37,294 bases of DNA from NCBI RefSeq assembly GCF_000333895.2, contig NZ_ANFM02000068.1, forward strand, positions 1 through 37,294, given 5' to 3'. Below are positions 8,661-15,933 of this stretch, piece by piece (position 1 is the first letter of the stretch; each line of letters starts with the position of its first letter). Under the pieces are notes generated by a model. It saw only the letters and a list, made by a program, of their open reading frames with translations, did no database searches and had not been told where the DNA came from. The stretch comes from Grimontia indica. GTDB taxonomy: Bacteria; Pseudomonadota; Gammaproteobacteria; Enterobacterales; Vibrionaceae. Position numbers and translations under genes: made by a program.

Positions 8661-9530
8661 ATGTTCCCGATCATTTTGGGCACGGCCAAATTCGGCACCT
8701 ATACCAGTCGCGAAGAGAGTTTTTCAGTTCTCGATGGATACTTGGCGTTGGGGGGACGGAGACTCGACACCGCTAATAACTACGCTGTCTGGCATCCCGA
8801 TGGTAAAGGGGGCGAAAGTGAAACTGTTATCGGAGAGTGGCTGAAGACGAAAGACCGTTCTGATGTTGAAATCATGACAAAAATCGGTGCTCAGTCGGTG
8901 GATGGCTTTACTTACGACAAGCTGGATGGACTCTCGCCCGGCAATATTATGCAGTCAATCGACGATTGCTTGTCCCGTCTTCAAACTGACTACATTGATG
9001 TTCTCTACGCTCACGTTGACGATGAAAACACTCCGCTGGTTGAAACCTGGAAAACGATGTCTTCGCTTGTCGAACAGGGAACAGTCAAGGCGCTTGGCAT
9101 TTCGAACTATAAAGAGCCCAGAGTGCTGGAACTGCTCGATGTGATCAATCAAAACAACCTTGAGCCATTCAAATACGTTCAGTATCGCTATACCTTATTG
9201 TCTCCTAACATCGACGCCAAGTTTGGCCCTCAGGTAGTGATGAACGAACACTTATTCGGGGCTTTAAAACACCTTGAATGCAAACCAGAAATTACCGGTT
9301 ATAGTCCATTGCTAGATGGTAGTTATGAGTTTTCGCCTGACGAGTTACCTGATGAGTATGACAATTTGCTCAATGCAATCATGGTGGAAGAGTTACAAAT
9401 GCAGGCAGAAGAGATTCATACGACGACATCCTCGCTGGTGCTAAAAACCATATCTGATTATGGTGTCACGCCCGTGACGACTGCTTCCTCCATAGAGCGG
9501 CTAAAAGATAACCTAAAACTTTTGATTTGA
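8661..9530 (+). CDS. Aldo/keto reductase family oxidoreductase
   Basis: A cytoplasmic NADPH-dependent reductase of 289 residues. The AKR catalytic tetrad is complete: Asp36 and Tyr41 in RRLDTANNY, Lys74 in EIMTKIG and His118 in DVLYAHVDDENTP. The C-terminal cofactor region (TPVTTASSIERLKDNL) is also present. I chose the ATG at 8661, preceded by GAGGCGAG with about eight bases of spacing, because alignment-like similarity starts at FPIILGTAKFGT; the frame extends upstream to 8610. The substrate is unknown. It appears monocistronic, and no clear terminator was seen after it. Confidence 0.85.
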   Translation: MFPIILGTAKFGTYTSREESFSVLDGYLALGGRRLDTANNYAVWHPDGKGGESETVIGEWLKTKDRSDVEIMTKIGAQSVDGFTYDKLDGLSPGNIMQSIDDCLSRLQTDYIDVLYAHVDDENTPLVETWKTMSSLVEQGTVKALGISNYKEPRVLELLDVINQNNLEPFKYVQYRYTLLSPNIDAKFGPQVVMNEHLFGALKHLECKPEITGYSPLLDGSYEFSPDELPDEYDNLLNAIMVEELQMQAEEIHTTTSSLVLKTISDYGVTPVTTASSIERLKDNLKLLI

Positions 9531-9614
9531 ACCAAGTCGCAATATGTTTTCACCATCCAGTCTGTGCTAATGTGTTGGAAGTGTTGAGTAAACTAGTCAT
9601 TGGGATTGATAAAG

Positions 9615-9938
9615 ATGATGAAAAAGTTACTTGTGGCTTCTGGCGTTCTTCTGCTCGCAGCCTGTTCGTCTGCACCAGATCCTATGGATGAACGTATCGA
9701 TGCGGCTATCAAGCTTTGTCAGAGTGACAGCGCAAAAGCCTATTCACACACGGTTGATGGACTGCGCGTGATGTGTGATAGCGGTAGCTCTTACATTATC
9801 CGTGGTGACATTTCTTTGGAACAAATAGTCGAGATGGACAGGGTATATTGCTCTAGCATGGGTATTCGTGACTTCGTCTCAAGTAAGAGCGGCGAAATTA
9901 AGCTCGCCTGCAATGATGGCTCTAACTACGTTTTATAA
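9615..9938 (+). CDS. Small lipoprotein with a C-terminal CxDG motif
   Basis: About 107 residues. The signal peptide MMKKLLVASGVLLLAACSS ends in a lipobox (LAAC), so the mature protein should be a lipidated envelope protein starting at that Cys. The C-terminal part has a pair of cysteines in YCSSMGIRDF and LACNDGSNY, a pattern repeated in the next gene. A TTG at 9600 would add five residues; I prefer the ATG at 9615 (9618 is also possible). No family is recognised. It is followed after six bases by the paralogue, so the two are likely one transcript ending at 10215-10243. Confidence 0.75.
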   Translation: MMKKLLVASGVLLLAACSSAPDPMDERIDAAIKLCQSDSAKAYSHTVDGLRVMCDSGSSYIIRGDISLEQIVEMDRVYCSSMGIRDFVSSKSGEIKLACNDGSNYVL

Positions 9939-9944
9939 AGGCAG

Positions 9945-10187
9945 ATGACAATGAAAAAAGTACTGATTTCTCTTACTGCAGCGGCTTTGATGGCAGGCTG
10001 TTCTTCAATTGAAACGGCGGAGTCAATGCCAAACCCAGATCAGCGTGTGGTTGATAGCCGTTTGAACATTTCTTCAGATTTAAACGCGACCTACTGTGAA
10101 GGTAAAGGCTTTGAGAAGTACATGGAGCGTGAAAAATACTACACCTTCACTTGTAAAGACGGCGCATTCTTCAACATAGCGAAGTAA
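9945..10187 (+). CDS. Small lipoprotein, paralogue of the preceding gene
   Basis: 80 residues (78 if the ATG at 9951 is used). The signal peptide has the lipobox LMAGC. The mature part contains YCEGKGFEKY and FTCKDGAFF, matching the Cys/Gly/Phe and CxDG spacing of the gene before it, so the pair looks like a tandem duplication of one small domain. AAAGG at 9937-9941 serves as ribosome binding site and sits better for the ATG at 9951. The function is unknown. Confidence 0.75.
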   Translation: MTMKKVLISLTAAALMAGCSSIETAESMPNPDQRVVDSRLNISSDLNATYCEGKGFEKYMEREKYYTFTCKDGAFFNIAK

Positions 10188-10214
10188 AAATGCCGACTTT
10201 GGGTAAGGTTATGT

Positions 10215-10243
10215 AAGGCGCTGGGGAAACCCGGCGCTTTTTG
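10215..10243 (+). terminator. Rho-independent terminator after the lipoprotein pair
   Basis: AAGGCGCTGGG pairs with CCCGGCGCTT around a GAAA tetraloop, with one G-U pair, and a T run follows. It ends the core-genome transcript and marks the left edge of the accessory island. Confidence 0.85.
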
Positions 10244-10400
10244 GTTTAAGTTTATAAATACTCCCATTTATTGTATTAATAACAGATGATTAGCACTTTT
10301 GTTTTTTGACTTTTTAATGGAGGTGATTGGGGTTTTTAAACGGATAACTGCCTTCTTATCTCTATTTTCTTCACTCATTCGGTGAGACGTAATAAAAAGT

Positions 10401-10436
10401 TCCCTCCAAAATCCCTCCAAAACTATCCCTCCAAAA
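10401..10436. repeat. Three direct repeats TCCCTCCAAAA next to int
   Basis: The 11-mer TCCCTCCAAAA occurs at 10401-10411, 10412-10422 and 10426-10436, about 65 bases from the integrase stop. Short direct repeats beside int are typical of arm-type integrase binding sites. A single close match, CCCTCCAAAC, lies at 23341-23350 near the other island edge. A small palindrome GTGAC-AAC-GTCAC (10490-10502) overlaps the int stop. The rest of 10245-10498 shows no gene. Confidence 0.55.
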
Positions 10437-10498
10437 CGACAGCGATGATCCAGTGGTATTGTGCCTTGATCCCAAGAAACGGGTTTTGAGTGACAACG

Positions 10499-11653
10499 TC
10501 ACAATTTTAAAGGCGCTTTGACATAGATATATTCACTTCTACGTTCATCATGGTACTTGTCTGTCATTTTTCGGCTTTTGTGTCCCAGTAACACCTGCGT
10601 GTCATAGCCGAGGTCGGCGTAGGTTCGTTCAGCCAGCGAGCGCAGCTCATGAAAACTCGGCGCCGTACCATCTTTCCATGTCAAACCGCTCTCGTCGCGG
10701 ATTTTGAGAAACGATTTGCTGAGAGACATCGCACTGACCTTCGAGCCCTTGCGCGTGGGGGCATGTTTGGTGGTGAGGTGGAGCAGGTAGTGACTGAGCA
10801 CGCCCGTGGCGCGGCAAAGTTCAATGATTTCCCCCAAGGACAGGCCGACCAGTGGATTGGTCAGCGTCAGTGGAAACGCGAGTTTTGTTTTGCCCCGCGA
10901 TTTGTTGATACTCACCAACAGATGGCCGTGTTTGACATGCGAAAACCTCAAGTCGCACAGGTCCTGCCGCCGTAAACCTGTCGTGAGGGCCAGATAAAGT
11001 GAGTGCAACATATAGGGGAAAGACTGTTTCTTGGCCGTCTCGACCAATACTGGCCATTCGTCCCGTGTCAGGCGGTTTCTTGCCACCTTGAGCCTTGGCG
11101 CACGTGTCGCCACCGCCGGATTGATCCCGCCTTCAATCTCCCCGGCGTGAAGTGCTTCTTTAAAGCAATCTATCCAGGTTGAGCGCAGCCGCGCTGCCAT
11201 GTGCATTTTCTTTTTGGCTCTGTATTCATCGAGGATCTTAGCCAGTGATTTGGTATCAATGTCTTTCAGTCCCACTTGTCCAAGCCGGGTCTCGAGCACA
11301 TTGATGCAATAGCCCCGTTGCTTGACTGTATTCTCCGTCAGCTCGCCGCTTTTCAGCCGTTCGCGTTGAAGTGTCATGTACCTTTTGCACCAGGTGGCGG
11401 TGCGGATACCGTGACGGGTCACCTTGGCCGTGTTCTGCTCGAGAATGTTTTGGTAGTGCTCCAGCATTTGGACGGCGATCCGCTCATTGAGCTCTTTAGC
11501 GGCTGCGATGGCTCTTTTTCTATCGGTGCCCAGCCCGTGAAAGCGGCCCGTTCTGGCATCCCGGTATTGGTAGTAGACTTTGCCGGAGCGCTTATCGAGC
11601 TTTTCATATAAGTTCTGGATGGTGAGGTTATGAGAGCGGGGTCTAGCGGCCAT
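10499..11653 (-). CDS. int: Lambda-type phage integrase (tyrosine recombinase)
   Basis: A 384-residue site-specific recombinase with an N-terminal arm-binding domain (about 1-70), a core-binding SAM-like domain (about 80-175) and a catalytic domain (about 195-375). Catalytic residues are all present: Arg228 in TTGLRRQDL, His335 and Arg338 in FHELRSLAERTY, His358 in LLGHKSRKM and the nucleophile Tyr367 in DKYHDERR. The HELRS and LLGHKS motifs closely follow lambda Int. The gene overlaps xis by 11 bases. It seems intact although the prophage is not, so it might still recombine the element ends. It is not an integron integrase. Confidence 0.9.
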   Translation of the reverse strand: MAARPRSHNLTIQNLYEKLDKRSGKVYYQYRDARTGRFHGLGTDRKRAIAAAKELNERIAVQMLEHYQNILEQNTAKVTRHGIRTATWCKRYMTLQRERLKSGELTENTVKQRGYCINVLETRLGQVGLKDIDTKSLAKILDEYRAKKKMHMAARLRSTWIDCFKEALHAGEIEGGINPAVATRAPRLKVARNRLTRDEWPVLVETAKKQSFPYMLHSLYLALTTGLRRQDLCDLRFSHVKHGHLLVSINKSRGKTKLAFPLTLTNPLVGLSLGEIIELCRATGVLSHYLLHLTTKHAPTRKGSKVSAMSLSKSFLKIRDESGLTWKDGTAPSFHELRSLAERTYADLGYDTQVLLGHKSRKMTDKYHDERRSEYIYVKAPLKL

Positions 11654-11879
11654 GGTGCAAAATCCTTTCTACCAATGGATCTGACGAATGGCTGGCTACC
11701 TCGCCAAGCCCAATAAACCGCGCGTCCTGCCTGACCATCCATCGGCCGCCCACTTTTAGCGGAGGCGGATCGATTTGGCGTGTTTTGGCCCAGCGCGACA
11801 TGGTCGCCGCGGAGTAATGTTCACCAGGGAATACGGCGGCTGCCCAATCAGACAGCCGGATAAAGTGATAATTGCTCAT
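11643..11879 (-). CDS. xis: Excisionase (Xis-like)
   Basis: A 78-residue protein with a winged-helix-like pattern: MSRWAKTRQIDPPPLKVGGRW corresponds to the RRWVRECRIFPPPVK-type motif of lambda Xis (the Pro-rich turn, then Lys). It would bind near the attachment site and steer the integrase towards excision. The start lies just upstream of int, and the genes overlap as in many lambda-like modules. Confidence 0.78.
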   Translation of the reverse strand: MSNYHFIRLSDWAAAVFPGEHYSAATMSRWAKTRQIDPPPLKVGGRWMVRQDARFIGLGEVASHSSDPLVERILHHGR

Positions 11880-11905
11880 TCGAACCTCCGAAGACGTTCA
11901 ATCCA

Positions 11906-12289
11906 TTAGAAAGGGGGCTTGATATCACGCCAGTCAGTCTCAATCGGTGCTGCGGGCTGGGCTTGCGCGGGGGCCGTTTCGGTCTTGGCGCTGTCGGTGA
12001 ACTCCACGTTCATGATTTTTGCCTTCAGCGACGCGGCTGTGGTGCCATCGCCTTTTTGGTAGGTATCGACGGCCACGTCCTCGGCATGGATGAGCAGCTG
12101 CTTGCCCTTGGTGAGGTGGGGCGCCAGTTTCACCGCTCGGTCACCCCAAAGTTGGCCATTGAGCCATTGGGTTTCCTTGTTCGCGCCATAGCCAATGGAA
12201 TAGGCAAGGGAGAGACTAGCCACGTTGTGGCCGTTGGGCGTGGTCCTTAGGACCGCGTCTGCCCCTAATCGACATAATACGGTCAGCAT
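11906..12289 (-). CDS. ssb: Phage single-stranded DNA-binding protein
   Basis: A 127-residue OB-fold protein. The N-terminus MLTVLCRLGADAVLRTTPNG and the central WLNGQLWGDRAVKLAPHLTKG follow the SSB pattern. The tail ends DWRDIKPPF, close to the acidic-PF tip that recruits partner proteins. I chose the start at 12289 because AAGGAGG sits just upstream, inside the end of recT; the frame runs upstream to 12334. It is downstream of recT in a recombination module. The mid-region is rich in Ala, Pro and Gln, as in typical SSB linkers. Confidence 0.82.
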   Translation of the reverse strand: MLTVLCRLGADAVLRTTPNGHNVASLSLAYSIGYGANKETQWLNGQLWGDRAVKLAPHLTKGKQLLIHAEDVAVDTYQKGDGTTAASLKAKIMNVEFTDSAKTETAPAQAQPAAPIETDWRDIKPPF

Positions 12290-12290
12290 C

Positions 12291-13201
12291 TTATTCCTCC
12301 TTCTCTGCATCAACGACGTGCTCTGGCTGTTCATCGGCTGCGCGTAAGCTGGCCAATTTGTCTTTGTACGCGCTGCGGGCGGTTTTTAATGCGGCTGGCG
12401 GGAGTGTCTTGGCGGTGTCTTCCACTTCCGCCAGTTCCGTTTCTGTTTGCGCGGCCTGGATTTTTTCCAACACTCTGTCCAGCGCCTCTGTTGGAGCTTC
12501 GGCCTCGGGGGCCGGGGCCAGTTTGGACAGCAATGATGCGGTTTTACTCTGCTTTTGCAGTACCGCGTTGATGGCTTTTTCGGTCGGCATGTCGAGCTCA
12601 TCAGGGGTGTACACGCCGAGAATGACATCCGGGCAATACAGACGTGACCAGCGCTTAACCGCTAGATAGGCAATTTGCTGACGTGGGTCGGATTTCCAGT
12701 TCGGGGAGTTTCGCACGGTGATAGGCTTGAGCAGAATTTCCAGCTGACGGGGCTCGGTTTCGCCTTTCAATGTGGCCCAGACGCGCACGCCCAGTCCGTC
12801 TTCATCTTTCTTCTGGAGCCCAGCATGGATGTACTTATCCCAGTCGCCAAACCACTCGTAATGTAACCGGTCTTTCGTGGGCGCCATGGTATTGATAACC
12901 GCATTGACCAGCTGGGCTTCGTATCCGAGGGCCCATTCACCAGGTGGGTTTTCTGTGCCACTGCGTGGGGATTCATGCGCCATTGCATGGCCTGAAGGGT
13001 CACCGCCAAACAATCACCGACGCTGCCCCGAAGGTGGGCAGGGACCGTGGTTTTCCCTTGCGCCATGAGCTCTGCAAAGCGTTCCAGGCGTCCCATGATG
13101 TCAGGGTTAAACATCATGGTCGCGACATCGTAGTGGGGCATGTCCATATCAACGATGGCCAAAGCTTGCGTGTCCTGGGTGGCGAGTTCTGTGGTTGTCA
13201 T
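12291..13201 (-). pseudogene. recT: RecT-family single-strand annealing protein, frameshifted
   Basis: Two overlapping frames together make one RecT. The first (from 13201) gives the N-terminus through MNPHAVAQKTHLVNG; the second continues with ALGYEAQLVNAVI and the core (LHYEWFGDW, GVRVWATLKG, PRQQIAYLAVKRWSRLY) to the stop at 12291. The break is at a GGGCCC at 12929-12934; one extra G would restore the family sequence VNGALGYEAQ. So this is a one-base deletion in a G run, or a sequencing error. AAGGAG precedes the ATG. Intact RecT promotes phage-type annealing together with an exonuclease; that partner is missing here. Confidence 0.82.
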
Positions 13202-13211
13202 CGTGGGCTCC

Positions 13212-13259
13212 TTACGCGCGGAAAACGCGGCTTTCGGTGGTGTTGGTGAATTGGGCGAT
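13212..13259 (-). pseudogene. C-terminal remnant of the gene upstream of recT
   Basis: Reading the minus strand into recT, an open frame encodes IAQFTNTTESRVFRA and stops ten bases before the recT start. This looks like the last codons of a phage gene, perhaps the exonuclease that usually precedes recT. The frame cannot be followed beyond about 13260, where composition changes and cassette sequence begins. The identity is inferred from position only. Confidence 0.4.
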
Positions 13260-13509
13260 CAATATTGAGGCTATTGATCAAAATGAAGTGAGAGAATGGC
13301 TAACTAACAGATTACCAAAATGCGATATTATCGTTTCTTGGCAACGAGATACTGCAGTTGTTACAAATACAGACTTGTTTATTCAGTACTGGGACGACTT
13401 TTGCTATGGTGCAAGTGATGACGTTTCAGTTTGGCCAAAAGATAAGTCGTGGGTACTTCACTACTGGCACGAAGAAGTGTTTTGGCATGGTAAATCAGCA
13501 AGCGTATAA
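13260..13509 (+). pseudogene. 5'-truncated cassette gene
   Basis: The frame reads about 82 residues (from INIEAIDQNEVREWLTNRLP to WHEEVFWHGKSASV). Upstream it runs into prophage sequence antisense to recT, so the native start is lost at the junction. The stretch FIQYWDDFCYGASDDVSVWP with a following HYWHEEVF resembles small acidic proteins often seen in cassettes and immunity loci, but I cannot name a family. The stop TAA lies inside the attC box that follows. Confidence 0.6.
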
Positions 13510-13604
13510 CAAGGTGCAGCAACGGACTTGTAAAACTGTCACTTGTTTTGCAAAACCCGCAAAACAACCGCCATTTTTACAAGCCGCTGTGCACGGCGTT
13601 AGGG
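13504..13604 (+). repeat. attC site 1
   Basis: It starts with GTATAAC (13504-13510, holding the stop codon) and ends with the core GTTAGGG (13598-13604). Inner arms CTTGTAAAA and TTTTACAAG pair, as do GCAGC/GCTGTGC-like stretches. It is about 101 bases long. Confidence 0.75.
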
Positions 13605-13617
13605 CATAGCAGAAACA

Positions 13618-14184
13618 ATGGGTAGAAATTTACTGAGTTTAATGTTTCTTTTGGCTCTCGTGACTGGATGTAGTGACAAGCCTTGTCACACTGATCCTAC
13701 TACAAATTTTAATAAGGCTATCGAATCCTTAGTTAAGGAGAAAGACAATTCTCGTTCTCTTCGACTTATTGAAAATGGTTTAGATGTGAATTATCAAAAT
13801 AGCTGTGGGGCTAGCATGTTGCACATAGCCACTATTATGGGTGATGAGCCATTGGTTAATTTGCTATTGTCAAAGTCAGCAAATCCCAATGTTTCGAATT
13901 GGCAGGGTGAAACACCAGTTTATATGGCTGCTCAATGGGGTGAAGACGATATATTGGTCAAGTTATTACAAGCAGGAGCTGAACCCAACTCTGTTGCTGG
14001 AGAATTAGCGTTTAGTCCTTTAATGATAGCGGCACTTAATGAACATCACAGTACGGTTGAGATATTAGTTGCACATGGTGCTGAGCCCGACTATACGAAC
14101 AATGAAGGTGTATCAGCTGTTTCTATAGCAATAGAGAATGGCAACAGAGAACTGTTAGCAGCTTTGGAGACAAAAACGCCCTAA
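13618..14184 (+). CDS. Ankyrin-repeat lipoprotein (cassette gene)
   Basis: 188 residues. The signal peptide MGRNLLSLMFLLALVTGC ends in a lipobox (LVTGC), so it should be lipidated. About four ankyrin repeats follow (GASMLHIATIMGDEPLVNLLL, GETPVYMAAQWGEDDILVKLL, FSPLMIAALNEHHSTVEILV and EGVSAVSIAIENGNRELLAAL are the core helices). Ankyrin repeats bind other proteins; an envelope-tethered binding or immunity role is possible but unproven. It starts 19 bases after the cassette boundary, without a strong ribosome binding site. The stop is inside the next attC box. Confidence 0.8.
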   Translation: MGRNLLSLMFLLALVTGCSDKPCHTDPTTNFNKAIESLVKEKDNSRSLRLIENGLDVNYQNSCGASMLHIATIMGDEPLVNLLLSKSANPNVSNWQGETPVYMAAQWGEDDILVKLLQAGAEPNSVAGELAFSPLMIAALNEHHSTVEILVAHGAEPDYTNNEGVSAVSIAIENGNRELLAALETKTP

Positions 14185-14301
14185 CAAAGCCAATGAACGC
14201 GGACGCTTTTTCAATGCAGTAGCTTTTAAAAGTGTTTTTAATACAAGGGGTTAAAGAAGTTTTGGGCGGTTTGATAAGCGCCCATTATTGCGATGTTATG
14301 T
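14179..14301 (+). repeat. attC site 2 (VCR-sized)
   Basis: CCCTAAC (14179-14185) opens the site and is the exact reverse complement of GTTAGGG at the start of the same cassette (13598). The core GTTATGT (14295-14301) closes it. The 123-base length is that of Vibrio cholerae repeats, and the TAACAAAGCC opening resembles them. Confidence 0.85.
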
Positions 14302-14316
14302 CACAGAGGAGAGATT

Positions 14317-14586
14317 GTGGGCTTAGCTCAGACATTCCAATTTGAATATCAAAGCACAGAAGAAATTCAATCATTTATTAATAATCTTAATAAAATAGCA
14401 AGGCTTCAATTTGAAAAGGAGCTTTGGACGGTTTCAGAGTTTGAAGGCTGCAAGATGATGTTTGAAATCAGAATTGTTAGTAAAGGGTTGTACTGCCATC
14501 GCTCTGGGGATTACTTTAGTTTTCTTGGTTATTTTCTAGAGCAACTCTCCGGTGTTTTCGGTGCAGTAACAATTGAAGATGTGTAG
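14317..14586 (+). CDS. Small cassette protein of unknown function
   Basis: An 89-residue soluble protein if the GTG at 14317 is used; AGAGGAGAG lies five bases upstream, which decides this start over the ATG at 14293 that overlaps the attC core. It contains FEIRIVSKGLYCHRSGDYFSFLGYFLEQLSG, a compact alpha/beta-looking domain. No family is recognised. It is the only gene of its cassette. Confidence 0.65.
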   Translation: MGLAQTFQFEYQSTEEIQSFINNLNKIARLQFEKELWTVSEFEGCKMMFEIRIVSKGLYCHRSGDYFSFLGYFLEQLSGVFGAVTIEDV

Positions 14587-14595
14587 TGATACGTA

Positions 14596-14716
14596 ACGTA
14601 ACAAAGACAATGAACGTGACACTTTGCCATCACAGTGGCTTTTTAAAGTGTCTTTAATTCAATGGGTTAAAGCGGTTTGGGTATTTTGATAAACGCCCGT
14701 TATTGCGACGTTATGA
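14596..14716 (+). repeat. attC site 3 (VCR-sized)
   Basis: It opens with ACGTAAC (14596-14602), which pairs at six of seven positions with its own cassette's GTTATGT core (14295). It closes with GTTATGA (14710-14716). The start AACAAAGACAATGAACG and the end AAACGCCCGTTATTGCGACGT resemble site 2 closely, so sites 2 and 3 are one subfamily. Confidence 0.83.
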
Positions 14717-14727
14717 CTGGAGGCTGA

Positions 14728-15021
14728 ATGGAGTTTAACCCCAATTACGGCGTTTACGTGTGCGAGCATGTGTTTAGAAAAACTCGCCCAGTAAGATATA
14801 GCGTTCGCGATGCCGATGGTGACTGGCAATTTCTTTGTGGTGTTCCCGGTTGTGTAGATGAAGGAGAACCGCACTTAGTTGGAGTTGGTCATCTAATTGA
14901 AATGGACAATAGTATTAGAGATTTGGCCACCCTTGAACCCATGATGAGTGCAGTTAGGAAAAGCATTCATCAGCAGTGGATCATTAGATCGTTGGAACGA
15001 GACGATAGCGCAGATTCATAA
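14728..15021 (+). CDS. Small cassette protein of unknown function
   Basis: A 97-residue acidic soluble protein. GGAGG precedes the ATG. The N-terminal VCEHVFRKTRPVRYSVRDAD followed by GDWQFLCG recalls a small uncharacterised bacterial family common near immunity genes; I cannot give a domain number with confidence. The stop TAA is inside the TCATAAC box of the following attC. Confidence 0.68.
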   Translation: MEFNPNYGVYVCEHVFRKTRPVRYSVRDADGDWQFLCGVPGCVDEGEPHLVGVGHLIEMDNSIRDLATLEPMMSAVRKSIHQQWIIRSLERDDSADS

Positions 15022-15131
15022 CAAGTGCCATCAACATGACGTTTACTCGTGGCGCATTTTTCATAGACACGCTGTGATTCAGGGGTTTCAGTCAGTTTGG
15101 CTAGTAAACGCCCGTTATCGTGACGTTAGCA
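15016..15131 (+). repeat. attC site 4
   Basis: TCATAAC (15016-15022) is the exact reverse complement of the cassette's own core GTTATGA (14710). The site ends in GTTAGCA (15125-15131) and is 116 bases long. Its 3' half (AAACGCCCGTTATCGTGACGT) matches sites 2 and 3. Confidence 0.85.
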
Positions 15132-15156
15132 CTCCAATTAGTGATGGCATGTAAGT

Positions 15157-15582
15157 GTGAAAAATATTTTTGGATTATTCCCGTACTTTCAAGAGAAACA
15201 TCTGGTAGAAATTTCCGACACCTCACTTGAGACCAGAATATCTTCTTCGAAGCTTGAAGGGTCGTATTCAGGGGAATCATTAAAGCTGACATACAAATCA
15301 TGGCTAGGAAATGCCTTTGGACCAGTTGCAGTCTGTCAGGTAGGTAATCAAGTATCTGAGGTGGTTGTCACATACCGTCCCCGATTTATTGGATGCGTTT
15401 TTTATGTATTCTGGACAGTGTTCATTTTGGATGGCTTAATTAGCGCAATCTACAATACTACCTTCCTTGGCGCACTGTTATTGGCGTTGTTGGCTTTGGC
15501 TGGATATGGATTAATTCAAATATCCTTCTGGGTAGAGGTGCCTCGACTTAAGCGTGAAGTTCGTAGCTTGTTTGGCAGCTAA
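15157..15582 (+). CDS. Small membrane protein (cassette gene)
   Basis: 141 residues starting at a GTG; the ribosome binding site is weak. The N-terminal 80 residues are soluble, followed by two hydrophobic helices (CVFYVFWTVFILDGLISAI and LGALLLALLALAGYGLIQI) and a basic C-terminal tail. No family is recognised. The stop lies inside the next attC box. Confidence 0.65.
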   Translation: MKNIFGLFPYFQEKHLVEISDTSLETRISSSKLEGSYSGESLKLTYKSWLGNAFGPVAVCQVGNQVSEVVVTYRPRFIGCVFYVFWTVFILDGLISAIYNTTFLGALLLALLALAGYGLIQISFWVEVPRLKREVRSLFGS

Positions 15583-15651
15583 CGCTACGAGCATATAAAC
15601 GGCACGTTCGCCCATGACCCATGCAATGAAAAGCCGGCTCGGCTGTTAGCT
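15577..15651 (+). repeat. attC site 5 (short form)
   Basis: AGCTAAC (15577-15583) and GTTAGCT (15645-15651) are perfect complements. Flanking stretches GAGC and GCTC pair further in. At 75 bases it resembles the short 59-base elements rather than VCR-type sites. Confidence 0.75.
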
Positions 15652-15933
15652 CTCCCCCAAACTTCCCGAATAATAAAGCGCTCATTTACACCGTGTACCC
15701 GTATCACACGTAAAGCGGGCGCCTGGATTGGCCTTCAACGGACAAATCCGCTCTCATCGTCAGTGAGAGCCCTTCACGCCTTTCTTCCTGCCAACGCTCT
15801 GGTGTTTGGGCTCTCAAGTCTATCCTGATGCCGACCGCACGTTATCTCCCCGTCACTTTGCACAACATCTCTTGTTCGCTTACGCTGGTTCTTTGGCAGG
15901 GAATGTCTGTTGTCGAATCGTGATGGAGTGATT
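15652..15933. other. Noncoding cassette leader with a partial repeat copy
   Basis: There is no convincing gene in this 282-base stretch. It contains GTTATCT (15841-15847), which could be a degenerate cassette core. From 15857 to 15911 it holds a diverged copy of the right half of attC sites 6/7 (TTTGCACAACATCTC, then GGGAATGTCTGTTG). This suggests that a cassette or half an attC was lost here. Several short inverted pairs are present, but none is a clear terminator. Confidence 0.5.

Noticed and set aside
10499-11653. Integron integrase for the array
   Set aside because: HELRS/LLGHKS motifs and an adjacent Xis identify a lambda-type phage integrase; the extra domain characteristic of IntI is absent.
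12929-12934. Programmed -1 frameshifting in recT
   Set aside because: GGGCCCT is not in the reading frame required for a canonical slippery heptamer and no downstream structure was evident; a lost G is simpler.
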